Below the pieces are notes generated by a model that saw only the letters and a program-made list of their open reading frames with translations, searched no databases and was not told the origin of the DNA. Positions 21,412 to 33,255 of a stretch of DNA of 64,000 nt are shown here, piece after piece. The stretch comes from Littorina saxatilis (lineage: Eukaryota; Mollusca; Gastropoda; Littorinimorpha; Littorinidae). The position numbers and the translations under genes were made by a program. Position 1 is the first letter of the stretch. Every line of letters begins with the position of its first letter. The DNA lies in assembly GCF_037325665.1 (NCBI RefSeq), contig NC_090248.1:18856519-18920518 (forward strand), written 5' to 3'.

Positions 21412-23350
21412 AAACAAAAGAATTGTGTACTCACCGATACAAGGACAGCACAATGATACACATTTTTGCTTGTAAAAGCTTCATCAGGTAATTATGTTAC
21501 ATTATAAGATGTTTGATGGGTTGTTGACAGACCAGCTTTTTTGTCGGTCCGAGGGGGAGCATATCGTCTTTTGTTTCATATTTATTGACCAAGGCCGAAG
21601 GCCGCGGTCAATAAATATGAAACAAAAGTCGATATGCCCCCCGAGGACTGACAAAAAAGCTTGTCTGGCAACAAACCATCAAACATCGTTTTTGTCATCA
21701 TTTTGGTGGTTCAACGTTAAGTGAAAAATCAACACAGGGAGCCATGGTTTGAAACGCGAGTTCTGTTATTATAATGCATGTTCGGGGCCCCAGCACGTTG
21801 TTCAAAGCTGGCGTGCGAAAGCAACTTACTGTGTGTGATTTGAGTTTATAATGTTAGACAAGTATGTCAGGTTTGAGGATGCGAAGTTCTGTAGGTTCCG
21901 ACTACAGAGTGGTGTGTGAAACCAACAGTAAGCGCCTTTGAAACGATAGTGCCCACATGTTGCATTCGAGCGATGGGATTGTCGTATTTCAAACGAGGTG
22001 ATTTGCTTGCACAGTCAGCGTTGACCATCTCACAACAGATCTGTTATGTGGATTATCGTGCGACGTTCGAGTCGGGGGCAAGGAATCGCAGGAAGCAAAG
22101 ATGAGTCTTTTTCCATTGTCACCTTTCTTTCCGGTTGTTGGTGCATATAATATTGTGCGGACAAAATGATGCGACGGCGAGTGTTTTTTGCCTCCAAGAT
22201 TTTGTGGTGTGGGTATTGTTTTGCTCGTTTCATACCCACACCAAAACCTGAAACACACCCCACCCCACCCTCCCCCTCCCTCACAATCAGTCCATGAACA
22301 CAAACACTGACACACACAAATTAATGATCAAGTTACCCCCCCCCCCCCCCCAACCCTTCACTTGCACACCTGCAACGCAGACGATCATATTATTGATTAA
22401 ATATTCATATAGGTCAGTGTTGGGTTTTTTGTTCTTGTTTGTGTTATTGCAGAATCGGTTTTCTCTTATTGCTACACGTGTCTCTTCATTACATTTCACC
22501 ATCGCCCTACCACCCTGCCCCTCTCGGTATTCCACGACTCGGTTTTCAGTGGTAAATATTAGTAATCGAATATTGAAGCTACGTTGAGTCAAAGGTCACA
22601 GAAGATTTGCATCGTGCAGCACTGCACGAATTGGGTCAAAGGACACAAACGATTTGCGTCGTGCCGCGAAGGAAAGATAATCGCGATCTTGTTTCTCATT
22701 GCCTCTCTGTTTTTCATTAGACTTGTCATTCTGCTTGCTCGGCTTTGTCAGATGTCTTCATTTCTTGTTGCTATGTTCTTTGCTTTTTTTATTATTATTT
22801 TTTTATTTGCGCTTAGTTTATCGATACAACGTCTTGTGCACGGGTCAAAATGTGTGTGTCAGGGGTCAATTGGTTTGACTTAAACTTGACGTTCTCTCCA
22901 AACAGAGATACACGCACTCCATGACTTTGTGAGAAGATAAAACATATCGATAGGTTTCATTTGTTTGCGATAAAGCATAAATGTATGACCTTTGATGAGG
23001 TAGTTTTGTTTTTTGTTTACATTTGCCGGTTTGCCAGTTCGTATTTGGAACTTGGCGAAGCAGTGTCGTCTGTTTAGGTCTGGGGAAACGCCAATGAAAA
23101 GAGCCGACGAATCCTCGAGCGTTTCTATTGGGTTTGCTTTTGATTATCCATGTAATAGGGCTTCCTGCAACTATGGTTACCGGGGATTTATTCCCCGGGG
23201 AACATGAGATTTATTTCCCAGGTGCTTGTGAATGAAAACTCATGAAAATGATGACAATTGTTTTTGTTACCTGATGAAGCTTCATTATAAGCGAAAATTC
23301 GTATTATTGTGCTGTCCTTGTATCGGTGAGTACACAATTCCTTTGTTTTT
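21412..23350. mobile_element. 1.9-kb TIR element with a large internal hairpin
   Basis: About 75 bases at each end (21412-21490 and 23268-23348) are inverted repeats. They begin near GAATTGTGTACTCACCGATA and extend to a CTTCATCAGGTA motif, with scattered mismatches. The interior has a 180-base hairpin at 21508-21686 and no recognisable protein. Superfamily is not assignable from the sequence. Confidence 0.65.
21508..21686. repeat. Long near-perfect hairpin (about 80-base arms)
   Basis: The arms read outwards from the centre GGCCGAAGGCCG. Each arm includes TTTATTGACC or its complement, CATATTTATTG and TTTTTTGTC. The transcript would fold into a long stem. It lies inside the TIR element at 21412-23350 and might itself be a foldback insertion. 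Confidence 0.8.
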
Positions 23351-23399
23351 CACCTTTGTTCATCTCACCACAGTCACTTTGTTATTTAGATTACTAAAA

Positions 23400-24760
23400 A
23401 TGAAAATAAAACAGTAAGAAAAGTTTGCATTATTTAAGAAAGGTTGCATTGTTTGAGAAGTTATGACTTTTTAGGCTTGTTTCTGAAAATGTATTGCTGT
23501 TGTATGTCTTCAAAAATAAACCCATTTGCATACATAGGCATTGTTTTTGTATAATTATGGTGTGTATGTTTTCTGGTTGGTCAACAGACTATGTGTGAAA
23601 ATGATGAAGAATGAAATGCACCACCTGGTGCGATTACCCGGGGGGGGGGGGGGGGGGGGGGGGGGGTCGTGCACAGACGCACACACACATACACACTCAG
23701 AAGCTCCAGGGCACAATGCATGAAGAAAACATAAAAACAAAAACAAATTGATCAGATGCACAAAGATATGAAAGTAACAGCTTCAACGTGAAAAGCTAAC
23801 ATAAAAACTGCACAAAACTTACACTTAAAAAACAAGCCCTATTCTATACTTTAGTGAGATTGACATCAAGAGAGAGGTTGACATCAAGGACCTAAAACAA
23901 GGTTTGGAAAAACCGCTACAGAAGCAAACAGTGCATACGCACACAAGATTACAATATGATGTACGGTAGGTACACGGGAGACTACTCCTGTTAATAAGTT
24001 TTCTGGTAAGTGACGATGTTGTTTTTGTTTGTTTGTGTATTTTGTTTTCTTTTGTTACTTACTCAAGATCACTGTTTGCTGAGGCCGGGGCAACAACACT
24101 GAAAAAAAAGATGACGAGAAGGGGAGGGTGGGGGATAGAGCACAGAACAAGATCAACAACAAAAAAACATTAATATTTTGCTGGTGTCATTTTGTTGTTT
24201 TTGTTGTTGGTAGGATCCTATAATTATGCCACCCACTCACAAAATTATACACTCTTTGCTAAACCTCTTGTTCTCTTGCTGGGTATTTGTCAAGTTAGAG
24301 AGAGACGGACAAAACTGAGCAGGAGGAAGCGGATAGAATGAGGAGGTGTCATCTTAGCCCCAAAAATCACAACTAAATTATTTTCTCTGACCCTGGAACT
24401 ACCTTGCAACGATTCCTTTTTCGCTGAACCAGGGTACATTATAATCAGAAGTAGGCTACGACCATTACGTGCAGTCGACGGGCGGTGATACAATCAGCCA
24501 TTTGGATTTTCCCAGAAGCCGATGTTACTAAAAAAATAAAAATAAAATAGAAAGGGTAATTATGGGAAATCGTTCACTGGAAGTACTATGTATATAATTA
24601 TGCAACCCTTTGATAAATTCGATTTTCAAGAAATCACTCATAATCTTTGTAATGAATTAAAATGAATAAAATACAAAAATTACAAGTTCAGAACATAAAG
24701 GAAAAGTTGAACCATTTTTTAAAAACAAGTTCGAAAATTAATTTTGTCAATACAAAGACC
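23400..24760. other. Intergenic stretch with a 27-base G run
   Basis: 23640-23666 is a pure G tract followed by CGTGCACAGACGCACACAC. The rest is AT-rich and without recognised features. Confidence 0.5.
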
Positions 24761-24764
24761 CTGA

Positions 24765-24821
24765 CCCACGGGTTACGAATTGGTGGGCGAGCGCTCTACC
24801 ATTGAGCCAACCCGGCACACA
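24765..24821 (-). repeat. tRNA-like relic (SINE head)
   Basis: The minus strand reads GGGTTGGCTCAATGGTAGAG, a good A box in tRNA-like context, but the B-box region is degenerate and the arms do not close. This is a decayed SINE head rather than a working tRNA gene. Confidence 0.45.
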
Positions 24822-24856
24822 ATTCTGGGGTGAAAATATAAATTTTAACTTCTAAA

Positions 24857-25105
24857 GTTGTAAAGTGTGTTTATTTTCTTTATATGAACATCGCTGGCAT
24901 TGCACCAGACAGTAGATGCATAGTAAATGTGAGAGAGACAGTGTGCGTGGAAAAACATTTTGAGGGCATCCACAGAAACTTATTAAGTACGAAAAGGTTC
25001 CTAGAAACTCGTTTATAAACTGTATCGATGTGAGAGCGATCACTCGGAGAGAAACCGATGATGGTCTTGGTCACCAATCTGTTCACCTCAACTGTTGCGA
25101 GCTGG
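24857..25105 (-). mobile_element. LINE reverse-transcriptase C-terminal fragment
   Basis: The minus strand encodes VTKTIIGFSPSDRSHIDTVY and NLFVLNKFLWM, characteristic of the region after the reverse-transcriptase palm in Jockey/CR1-group LINEs. Bases 24862-24975 are nearly identical, inverted, to the start of the LINE piece at 49720, so both come from one family and are fairly young. Truncated on both sides. Confidence 0.65.
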
Positions 25106-25162
25106 TTCTAGTGTGCTTGCAGCAGACCCAGCACAGCACAGATCCACTTCTGGAATCTTAAG

Positions 25163-25561
25163 CTAAATGTGTCCCAAGACACACATTTTGTAGTCCTGGC
25201 ATCCTGAAAGGCAGAGGCCCCAACCTACAGGTTTGCTTCCATACCCAAAACGCCTCCAGACACGGGAACTTGGGAGCAGAGGCAACAGCTCCGCTTGAAC
25301 CTCAGAAACCAAATGTGCCTCCAGACACACTGACAGATCCCTTAGACGGCCGAGGCTGTGGCCTCTAAGGTTCTCTTGTACCAAACCGCCTCCTGACTCT
25401 GCATCAGATTGCTTGCGCTGGCATCTGCTTACATAGACCCACATTAAGTCACCACCGAGTGGTAGACACAGACGACATTTGGTAGCACTGACTGCCAGCT
25501 TCACGGTAATGTGTACCCCTAGCGCGGCTCTGCTTGGGTGGGAATGTTCTGAGCAAATCAC
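25163..25561 (-). other. Unrecognised 132-codon open frame
   Basis: The sequence is more GC-rich than its surroundings and contains two CCTCCAGACAC motifs about 70 bases apart. No domain, splice signal or neighbour supports a gene; it may be part of an unidentified repeat. Confidence 0.15.
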
Positions 25562-25639
25562 TATGTGTTACTCCATACCCCCCGCCCTCCATGGAACTTC
25601 TTGACCCCAACCAATTGGGGGGGGGGGGGGGGGGGGAGT

Positions 25640-25865
25640 TTGCCCAGTCGGTAGAGGCGCTGGCTTTAAAACCGGTTGTTACTATCAGCGTGGGTTCAAC
25701 CCCCAAGTTCGGCGCGGGAGTGTGTGTCCCAGAGTCAACTTTGTGCAGACTCTCCTCGGTGTCCGAACACACCCGTGTGCACACATGCGCACGATAAAGA
25801 TCCCAGGGTCACAGCGAAAGCCTCAGGCCTTGGTTACACGAATACCATGCATTCAAAAATATGAA
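25640..25865 (+). mobile_element. tRNA-derived SINE-3 copy
   Basis: The head GCCCAGTCGGTAGAGGCGCT (A box) is followed by GTGGGTTCAACCCCCAAG (B box region) and the SINE-3 body with GGTGTCCGAACAC and GCACACATGCGCACGATAAA. It lies directly after a G run at 25617-25636. No clear tail or target duplication was found. Confidence 0.7.
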
Positions 25866-26107
25866 GCCCGGGTGTCCGTTCGGCCAACAGCCAATAAAGT
25901 AACCATTTCAGCACTGACCCAAGACGACCCAACCCGGTCCCTAGCCCATTTCAGGTCTCCTCTAGCAGCCGGCAGCCAGCTGTCCACATCCCCCCCCCCC
26001 CCCACTTTTTTATGTTTATACAAAGCCGGGTTTTCCCATGTAACATGCCCCTAATGGCTTTGCTGTGAGGGCGTAAAACTTACATTTTCTCTCAGAGCGC
26101 CAGTTAA

Positions 26108-27174
26108 AGGCACAGTAAGCCTCCCGTAAACCATCACAGATACGGTCAGGCTTTTACACACAGTACAAACACCCTTTCATTTAAACACTCACCGATTGAG
26201 AACATCCTAGGTGCCCTCCGTAAAGAGCGAACAATTTCCAAAGAATTTATTTTTGCGTGGTTTATCTTACCCCTGAGCCATCGTGAACCCGTGTGATCCA
26301 GTTTCCCTTTTTCACAATGTAGTCGTCAGTTAGTCATTTGAATGCGACTCGATGTGAGCTTATCTACAATAGCACGTTTTTATGCACGAAACAAACGGCT
26401 GTGGTTCACAAGAACTCTAGCGATGGCTTTTGACTGTTGAGAGGAACGGCGATATGCATAAACCGTCGTCTGCTACGACCCTTGCGTGACCCTGCTTCCG
26501 GGCTTTTCTTTTTTCAAACTTTCACAACTTCGAATTGTACTGATCTTGTCTTGATGAAAAAAGAATTCTTTTATGATTAAAGAATGTTTGTGTAACAAGC
26601 TGTAAATTTATTATTTAGATTTTAAAAGTTAGGTCTAGCGCAAAAACGCACCACGGTCCAAAAACATTCTGATAATCATCGATCCACGGCTATCGCCAGT
26701 TTACATCGATAGAATGAGACCCGAAGGGAAGTAACTCATTTTTGACCTGAGTTCAGGATGGGTCCAAAAAGTGTTCGAGACAATCTGCAAAATGAATTCT
26801 TTAAAAATTGCTAGCTCTTTACGTAGGGCACCTAGGATGTTCCCGTTTGGTGAGCGTTCAAATGGAAGGGTGTTTGTACTGTGTGTAAAAGCCTGACAGT
26901 ATCTGTGATGGTTTACGGGAGGCTTACTGTCCGGGCGTGATTTCCGGTATTCAGTCGGATGATATTCAGTCATAACAGCCGTCCAGCACCAAAACGAGGC
27001 GCCATTGTTGTAGAGGACCAAGTCCACGAAAATAAATTCTTTGAAAATTTCTCACGCTCGACAGAAAGCAGCCAGGATGTTCCCGTTCGGTGAGCGTTCA
27101 AATGGAAGTATGCTTGTACTGTATGTAGACGCTCGTGGAGCTCTGTGATGGTTTACGGGACGCTTACTGTGCCT
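26108..27174. mobile_element. Second TTAA-flanked TIR element, with a duplicated right end
   Basis: The end AGGCACAGTAAGCCTCCCGT and its inverse are bordered by TTAA at 26104-26107 and 27175-27178. The right-hand inverted repeat occurs twice, at about 26780-26938 and in a shorter diverged form at 27030-27174, separated by unrelated bases. It provides the empty site (around 26580-26600) for the nested element at 20184-21121. Confidence 0.7.
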
Positions 27175-27203
27175 TTAAGTTCATCATCAATTACAACTCC
27201 AAG

Positions 27204-27207
<4 letters not shown>

Positions 27208-27273
<66 letters not shown>
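27208..27273. repeat. (GA)n microsatellite
   Basis: Perfect GA repeat of about 32 units. Confidence 0.95.
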
Positions 27274-27277
<4 letters not shown>

Positions 27278-27474
27278 CTGATTGTGTATGCAATGCTCTT
27301 TAAGTTTTTCATTTTATATGCATGTGAAGTCAATCTTTATGCGTACTTCCTCGACCGCCTCTCCCTTACTCTTGAAACGAAAAAGCCTGTTTATGGCACC
27401 GTTTAACGATGCATTGCTGTATAGTTTTGCTTTTTGTTTGTTTTGTTTTAGACTTGTCGTCAAATGACATTATG

Positions 27475-27546
27475 TTAGAAGGACAGGTTGGAAGATTAGG
27501 CTAAGCCTAAAACCTTTATCCTTGTGTAATAAAGTTCTGAGTTTTG
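27475..27546 (+). mobile_element. LINE 3'-end fragment
   Basis: AGGACAGGTTGGAAGATTAG then CTAAAACCTTTATCC and TAATAAAGTT match the 3' end of the LINE piece at 50390-50476. It is followed by a CT tract at 27551-27571. Confidence 0.65.
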
Positions 27547-27863
27547 AGTTCTCTCTCTCTCTCTCTTTCTCTGGTGAATATTATATTGCTCAGTCACAAC
27601 CCAGACCACAAAGAGTTCTTTATTTCTCTAAGCCCTCCGCGACCTGCCTAATTTAAGTACATGCAGAAAGAAACGGTCTACTTCACAAAGCTTAGATACT
27701 CTATTTCGTATATAATTCCAGACTGGAACACACTTAGTGAGTTGCATTTCAGTCGCTTTACTCGTTCATGTAATTTAAACGTAGTGTCCTGTAACAGATT
27801 GATATTGCAGAGATTGTAAGAACTGTTGCAGTACTATTCACACGTTTTCGTTTTTAGCCTTTT

Positions 27864-28722
27864 TACATTTAGTCAAGTTTTGACTAAATGTTTTAACATA
27901 GAGGGGGGAATCGAGACGAGGGTCGTGGTGTATGTGTGTGCAGGGATCTAAATATAGGTCTATGGTGTGTGTGTGTGTGTGTCTGTGTGTGTGTGTGTAG
28001 AGCGATTCAGACTAAACTACTGGGCCGATCTTTATGAAATTTGACATGAAAGTTCCTGGGTATGATATCCCCGGACGTTTTTTTTCTTTTTTTCGATAAA
28101 TACCTTTGATGACGTCATATCCGGCTTTTTGTAAAAGTTGAGGCAGCACTGTCACACCCTTATTTTTCAATTAAATTGATTGAAATTTTGGCAAATCAAT
28201 CTTCGACGAAGGCCGGGGTTTGGTATTGTATTTCAGCTTGGTGGCTTAAAAACTAATGAGTGAGTTTGGTCATTAAAAATCGAAAACTTGTAATTAAAAT
28301 TATTTATTTATTAAACGATCCAAAAACAAATTTCATCTTATTCTTCGTCATTTTCTGATTCCAAAAACATATACATATGTTATATTTGGATTAAAAACAA
28401 TCTCTGAAAATTAAAAATATAACAATTATGATCAAAATTACATTTCCGAAATCGATTCAAAAACTATTTCATCTTATTCCTTGTCGGTTCCTGATTCCAA
28501 AAACATATAGATATGATATGTTTGGATTAAAAACACGCTCAGAAAGTTAAAACGAAGAGAGGTACAGTAAAGCGTGCTATGAAGCACAGCGCAACCGCTG
28601 CCGCGCCAAACAGGCTCGTCACTTTCACTGCCTTTTGCACTAGCGGCGGACTACGTTCAGTTTCATTCTGTGAGTTCCACAGCTTGACTAAATGTAGTAA
28701 TTTCGCCTTACGCGACTTGTTT
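27864..28722 (-). mobile_element. Family-A element, single copy
   Basis: This is a complete copy of the approximately 860-bp family found tandemly at 54448-58750, here inverted. On the plus strand it starts with a hairpin of ACATTTAGTCAAG and its near complement (27865-27890) and ends TTTCGCCTTACGCGACTTGT. The ends are bordered by T runs. It contains a TGACGTCA octamer (28111-28118) and a GT microsatellite. Confidence 0.85.
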
Positions 28723-28938
28723 TATATTGCAGATTAACGTTTGGCAGATCTTTCCCAATATCTCATAGGAATGTTCTATCAAGATCAGAGCTCTAAAGCT
28801 GTTTGTGCATCGTCTACATATTCTTCACGGAATCGAAAAGAAAAGTTATACATTCACCATCCTTAAAGGTTAGGCAGGTCGATATTATAATAGTTAATTA
28901 ATTATTTGTGAGACCACAAGGTAATGATGTTTGGCTGG

Positions 28939-28941
<3 letters not shown>

Positions 28942-29019
<78 letters not shown>

Positions 29020-29047
29020 GAGAGAGACAGACAGAGACAGAGAGATA
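28942..29047. repeat. (GA)n and (GACA)n microsatellite
   Basis: About 26 GA units run into about eight GACA units, then mixed. Confidence 0.95.
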
Positions 29048-29059
29048 GTTCCTTGTTAA

Positions 29060-29225
29060 CTTGAACTTTATTTTCCCAGTACAGCTGGTGCCTGTCTTCC
29101 ATCGGCGTATGCTGCCTGAATGGCGGGGTAAAAACGGTCATACACGTACAAATCCACTCGCGCTACAAACATGAGTGAACGTGAGAGTCTAAGCCCATGA
29201 ACGAAAAACAAGAAGGAGGAGGACA
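29060..29225 (+). repeat. Partial SINE-2 copy
   Basis: CGTATGCTGCCTGAATGGCG, then a GGTCATACACG segment and the GCCCATGAACG end, match the 3' half of the SINE-2 copies at 37007 and 62972 in opposite orientation. The tRNA-like head is missing. Confidence 0.65.
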
Positions 29226-30294
29226 CCGATTGATTCACACACAAAAAAATTCGCTAATATTTTGCGTGTGATATTTCCAGTGTGTGTTGAAACAAGTGTA
29301 AAACAAATGTAAGGGAAATCAATCGGGCAGACTTTATGTTACACAATTTTGAATATGATGACATGCCAAAATTCAGGTAAACAATACCCCCAATGGGGTT
29401 TCTGCCCGATCAATTACAACTACAGGACCTATTTTGGAAGGTACGCTGGTATTAATCCCTTGTTTACGTTTGTTGTAATGATGTGCTTCTATTTGAATAA
29501 TAGTAACGTGTCTTTCCGATATGTCTGGAAATAGCGTAATTACATGACGCTTTCAATGCTAAAATTTAATCAGTTTCTTTCTTTCTCTCTCTCTCTCTCC
29601 CCCCAAATTGATTATTCTTTAATTCTTTTAAACACAGACAGGCAGATTTTGCTAGCGAAGAAGTGCCATCAACTCTCAGAATGAAGATATTACTGTAGTA
29701 GCCTACATGTATGTTACATGTAATCAGTTTATGTCTGTGACGAAATAACACCATTATCCACAGGAGGACCAAACAAAGCACTGAATCGAGGTTCTTGAGT
29801 TTTCAAATGCGATAGCCCAAACGTTCATAAAACTATGACTTGTGAGTGCGTATCTGAAAACAATGACATTCCTCGCCGTACGTGGTCCCTCGCTGCCTTG
29901 CCATTGTCAGTATAATGTCTTTCCTTTCTGCAGTTTGAAACAGGTCCCGCGACTGAGACCGCCGTTTCAACTACACATTGGCCCTATAAAAACCGGAAAT
30001 TTCTAGTGTCTCTTAGACCCACTAAAAATGGCTCTAAAAGGAGTATTATCCACTTGGATGGCAAAACCTTGAAATGATGTGGCTTTTCAGAATGACTAGT
30101 TCTATGAGTGAAAAATCGAAACTAAGACTGTGTGAAACCTCTCGCTCCTTCTTCATTGACGCAATTTTGTGTCAGCGTCTACGGTGTCACATTTAGAGAA
30201 CTGGGGTGCGTTGTGTAGAGCAAACGTTCTATTCGCGAAGAGAGAAAAGGGTTTCCTTTTATAAGCAACGCTATGTTCGCGGAAAACTGTTTGC
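29226..30294. other. Intergenic stretch left of the THAP/SWIM block
   Basis: Unique-looking sequence with a CT tract at 29575-29600. Near 30205 is GGGGTGCGTT, which recurs inverted at 34131-34140 on the other side of the THAP/SWIM block, about 85 and 295 bases outside its inverted repeats. No gene is recognised. Confidence 0.3.
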
Positions 30295-30403
30295 AATAGG
30301 GCCTTTTACACCTGGGCTATTCTAGGCGACCTTGACCTTGGCCCGCTGTGCCTCGGGCAAAGTCAGCCACTTTTGCGCGTTGTTTGAATGGTGGAGCTGT
30401 ACG

Positions 30404-30661
30404 ATGGTGCACAAACATTGCCGCTGTTATGGCGTGTGTGGAAGTGATTTAAGACACCGTGAGAGATCACACATGGTCGGTGTTGGATGGGTACCGTTTT
30501 CCAAACCCTCTAGAGATTTAGAAAAGTGCCGAAAATGGATTAAACTATGTGGAAGAACGATCGAGAGGTTCAACATCGAAAAAGTCAACAAAGACACCTA
30601 CATTTGCACAAAACACTTCGTCGGGGGGCACTTGAAAATGACATGCTGTTTTTCTTCATAA
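30404..30661 (+). CDS. THAP-type zinc-finger exon (N-terminal domain)
   Basis: From ATG at 30404 the product starts MVHKHCRCYGVCGSD, with Cys pairs early in the domain. It continues through FSKPSRDLEKCRKWIKLCGR and TYICTKHFVGG. The C-x2-H pair (CTKH), the KC.KW block and the overall spacing fit a THAP DNA-binding domain of about 80 residues at the extreme N-terminus, its usual place. The frame then runs into a stop at 30659. The usual proline-containing end of the domain is lost, so either a splice site is missed or the copy is broken. THAP domains occur in host transcription factors and in P and Kolobok transposases. The convergent SWIM exon at 33256-33820 is the only neighbour. Confidence 0.6.
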   Translation: MVHKHCRCYGVCGSDLRHRERSHMVGVGWVPFSKPSRDLEKCRKWIKLCGRTIERFNIEKVNKDTYICTKHFVGGHLKMTCCFSS

Positions 30662-31052
30662 GTATAAATGGAACAAAAAAGATTGTACCATGCTTTGACT
30701 TTATGTGCTGAGAGAGGAAGAAATGGTTTTAATGTAGCTTTTTCATATCCCCATAAACCAAAGTGTGATACTGCAGCTAGTTAGCAAAACAATTTCATTG
30801 AAAAACTAGACAGCAAGTGACACATAGTCTACAAACCAATGAACACGAAGGCATTTAAGAAACAGGATCATTCTTTTAATCTTGTCTAAAATTTTGAACA
30901 TGAATCTCACTGCAAAAACACAATCTAACAGAAGTGGCAGAAAAACAAAACTACTTCAGCATACAAATGGCCCAAAGAATATGGTCTGAAATCAGACAAA
31001 AAGCACGACAGCTCGGTGCTTGCAGTTGCATACAACAAGAACACAAAAATGA

Positions 31053-31848
31053 AACAAGAAGGGCAAAGCCCATACGACTCACATGCTTGACCTTGACCTT
31101 TACATGACAAACCTAGCAATGACATCATACACTAAGAACTGCTTTACACATTTTTCCTACCAAAATACATGTGACCTCAAGGTCAAGGTCATCCAAGGTC
31201 ATGCAACACAAAGCTGTTAATTCAAGACATAGGAAGTACAATGGTGCTTATTGGCTCTTTCTACCATGAGATAATGGTCACTTTTAGTGGTTCACTACCT
31301 TATTTTGGTCACATTTCATAAGGGTCAAAGTGACCTTGACCTTGATCATATGTGACCAAATGTGTCTCATGATGAAAGCATAACATGTGCCCCACATAAT
31401 TTTAAAGTTTGAAACAGTTATCTTCCATAGTTCAGGGTCAAGGTCACTTCAAAATATGTATACAATCCAACTTTGAAGAGCTCCTGTGACCTTGACCTTG
31501 AAGCAAGGTAAACCAAACTGGTATCAAAAGATGGGGCTTACTTTGCCCTATATATCATATATAGGTGAGGTATTGAATCTCAAAAACTTCAGAGAAAATG
31601 GGAAAAATGTGAAAAATAGCTGTTTTTTAGACAACATTTCTGGCCCCTGCGACCTTGACCTTGAAGCAAGGTCAAGATGCTATGTATGTTTTTGGGGGCC
31701 TTGTCATCATACACCATCTTGCCAAATTTGGTACTGATAGACTGAATAGTGTCCAAGAAATATCCAACGTTAAAGTTTTCCGGACGGACGGACGGACGGA
31801 CGACTCGGGTGAGTACATAGACTCACTTTTGCTTCGCATGTGAGTCAA
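31053..31848 (-). mobile_element. Family-D1 interspersed repeat, second copy
   Basis: Inverted relative to 11473-12308. It begins on plus with AACAAGAAGGGCAAAGCCC and ends with a GGACGGACGGACGGACG tract and GCTTCGCATGTGAGTC. It is dense in TGACCTTGACCTTGA motifs. Confidence 0.75.
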
Positions 31849-32508
31849 AAAATGGTCAAACTGAACTATGTGTCGTTCAAAGGAAAAATGGTTTGCCTCA
31901 AGGAAAAAGACTTGAGAGACATCACATAACTGTACAAGCTCACAAGACCCGGTATTGGTTGTAATCATGAGTACGACAAGACTGAAATGATAAATAATGT
32001 GCATCACAGTACTATTCAAGCACTAAAAAGTGCCTCTCACTAGCTTGTCACCAAATAAACAAAGTAGGTTGTAACAAAATTGCAGATTAATAAAAAAAAA
32101 TAGTTCAATCAATAGTATATATATATATATGTGACTTGTCACACCTGACATTAAACTAGTGATTTCCATCACTATCCTTTTCAGACATTAAAAATAGTTC
32201 AAAGCACCTAGCCCCACATAGAAGTAAGAGGCTCATTCACAAGCTAGTTAAAAGCTTTTCATTCTTTTGTTTTTCTCAAAAGAAAATTCATAGTATGACA
32301 ACAGTATTCACAGCAGGCAGTTTTTAAATCACGCAAGGGCATTCTCCAGGTGTGTTCACGAAATACATTGTAATTTTAAACAGAGACAATTTTCAGTTCA
32401 CGCGTGAAGATGATTTTACTGACCAAGTTTCTCCCCATATATTTCATAACCCTGCAGGTGAAAATGGGAATACCAGCACAGAATGATTGTCAGTGAAAAT
32501 TTAATACC

Positions 32509-33146
32509 AACACTTCAAACTACATCACTCATCATAAAACAGAAACTGTGACTCCAGAGTGGATTTAAATGAAAATCAAAAAGTGGAAAAACTCATACTC
32601 TGATAATTGACATTGTTGTCCAAGTGTTTCAAACTACATCACTCATCATAACTTGAACAGAAGCTGTGACTTGGATTTAAATGAAAATCAAAACGCGGAA
32701 AAACTCATACTCTGATAATTGTTGTCCAAGTGTTTCAAACTACATCACTCATCATAAAACAGAAGCTGTGACTTGGATTTAAATGAAAATCAAAACGCGG
32801 AAGAACTCATACTCTGATAATTGTTGTCCAAGTGTTTCAAACTACATCACTCATCATAAAACAGAAGCTGTGACTTGGATTTAAATGAAAATCAAAACGC
32901 GGAAAAACTCATACTCTGATAATTGTTGTCCAAGTGTTTCAAACTACATCACTCATCATAAAACAGAAGCTGTGACTTAGATTTAAATGAAAATCAAAAC
33001 GCGGAAAAACTCATACTCTGATAATTGTTGTCCAAGTGTTTCAAACTACATCACTCATCATAAAACAGAAGCTGTGACTTGGATTTAAATAAAAATCAAA
33101 ACGCGGAAAAACTCATACTCTAATAATTGTTGTCTAAGTGTTTGTG
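32509..33146. repeat. Minisatellite, six units of about 103 bp
   Basis: Each unit contains TTCAAACTACATCACTCATC, then AGAAGCTGTGACTTGGATTT, and ends ACTCATACTCTGATAATTGT. Units 3 to 6 are nearly identical. The first two are longer and more diverged, so the array probably expanded from its right side. Confidence 0.9.
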
Positions 33147-33255
33147 TGGTTAAAAAAAACCAAATGTACCTGATCATGAATGAAATCAGAGCAACCCATA
33201 TGTTCATTAACCATTCACTGAATAATAACATGCCTATGTTGTGAAATGTAAGTAC

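Noticed and set aside
24765-24821. Functional tRNA gene
   Set aside because: The A box is good but the B box and stem pairing are degraded; it fits a SINE relic.
25163-25561. 132-codon minus frame as a real gene
   Set aside because: Open and GC-richer than its surroundings, but no motif, splice site or repeat family could be recognised; kept only as a low-confidence note.
30299-30360. Promoter of the THAP exon based on its CCTTGACCTTGG motif
   Set aside because: A single nuclear-receptor-like motif is not enough, and the start of transcription cannot be seen.
32509-33146. CRISPR-like array
   Set aside because: Units of 103 bases repeat in full with no unique spacers, in a eukaryotic context; it is a minisatellite.
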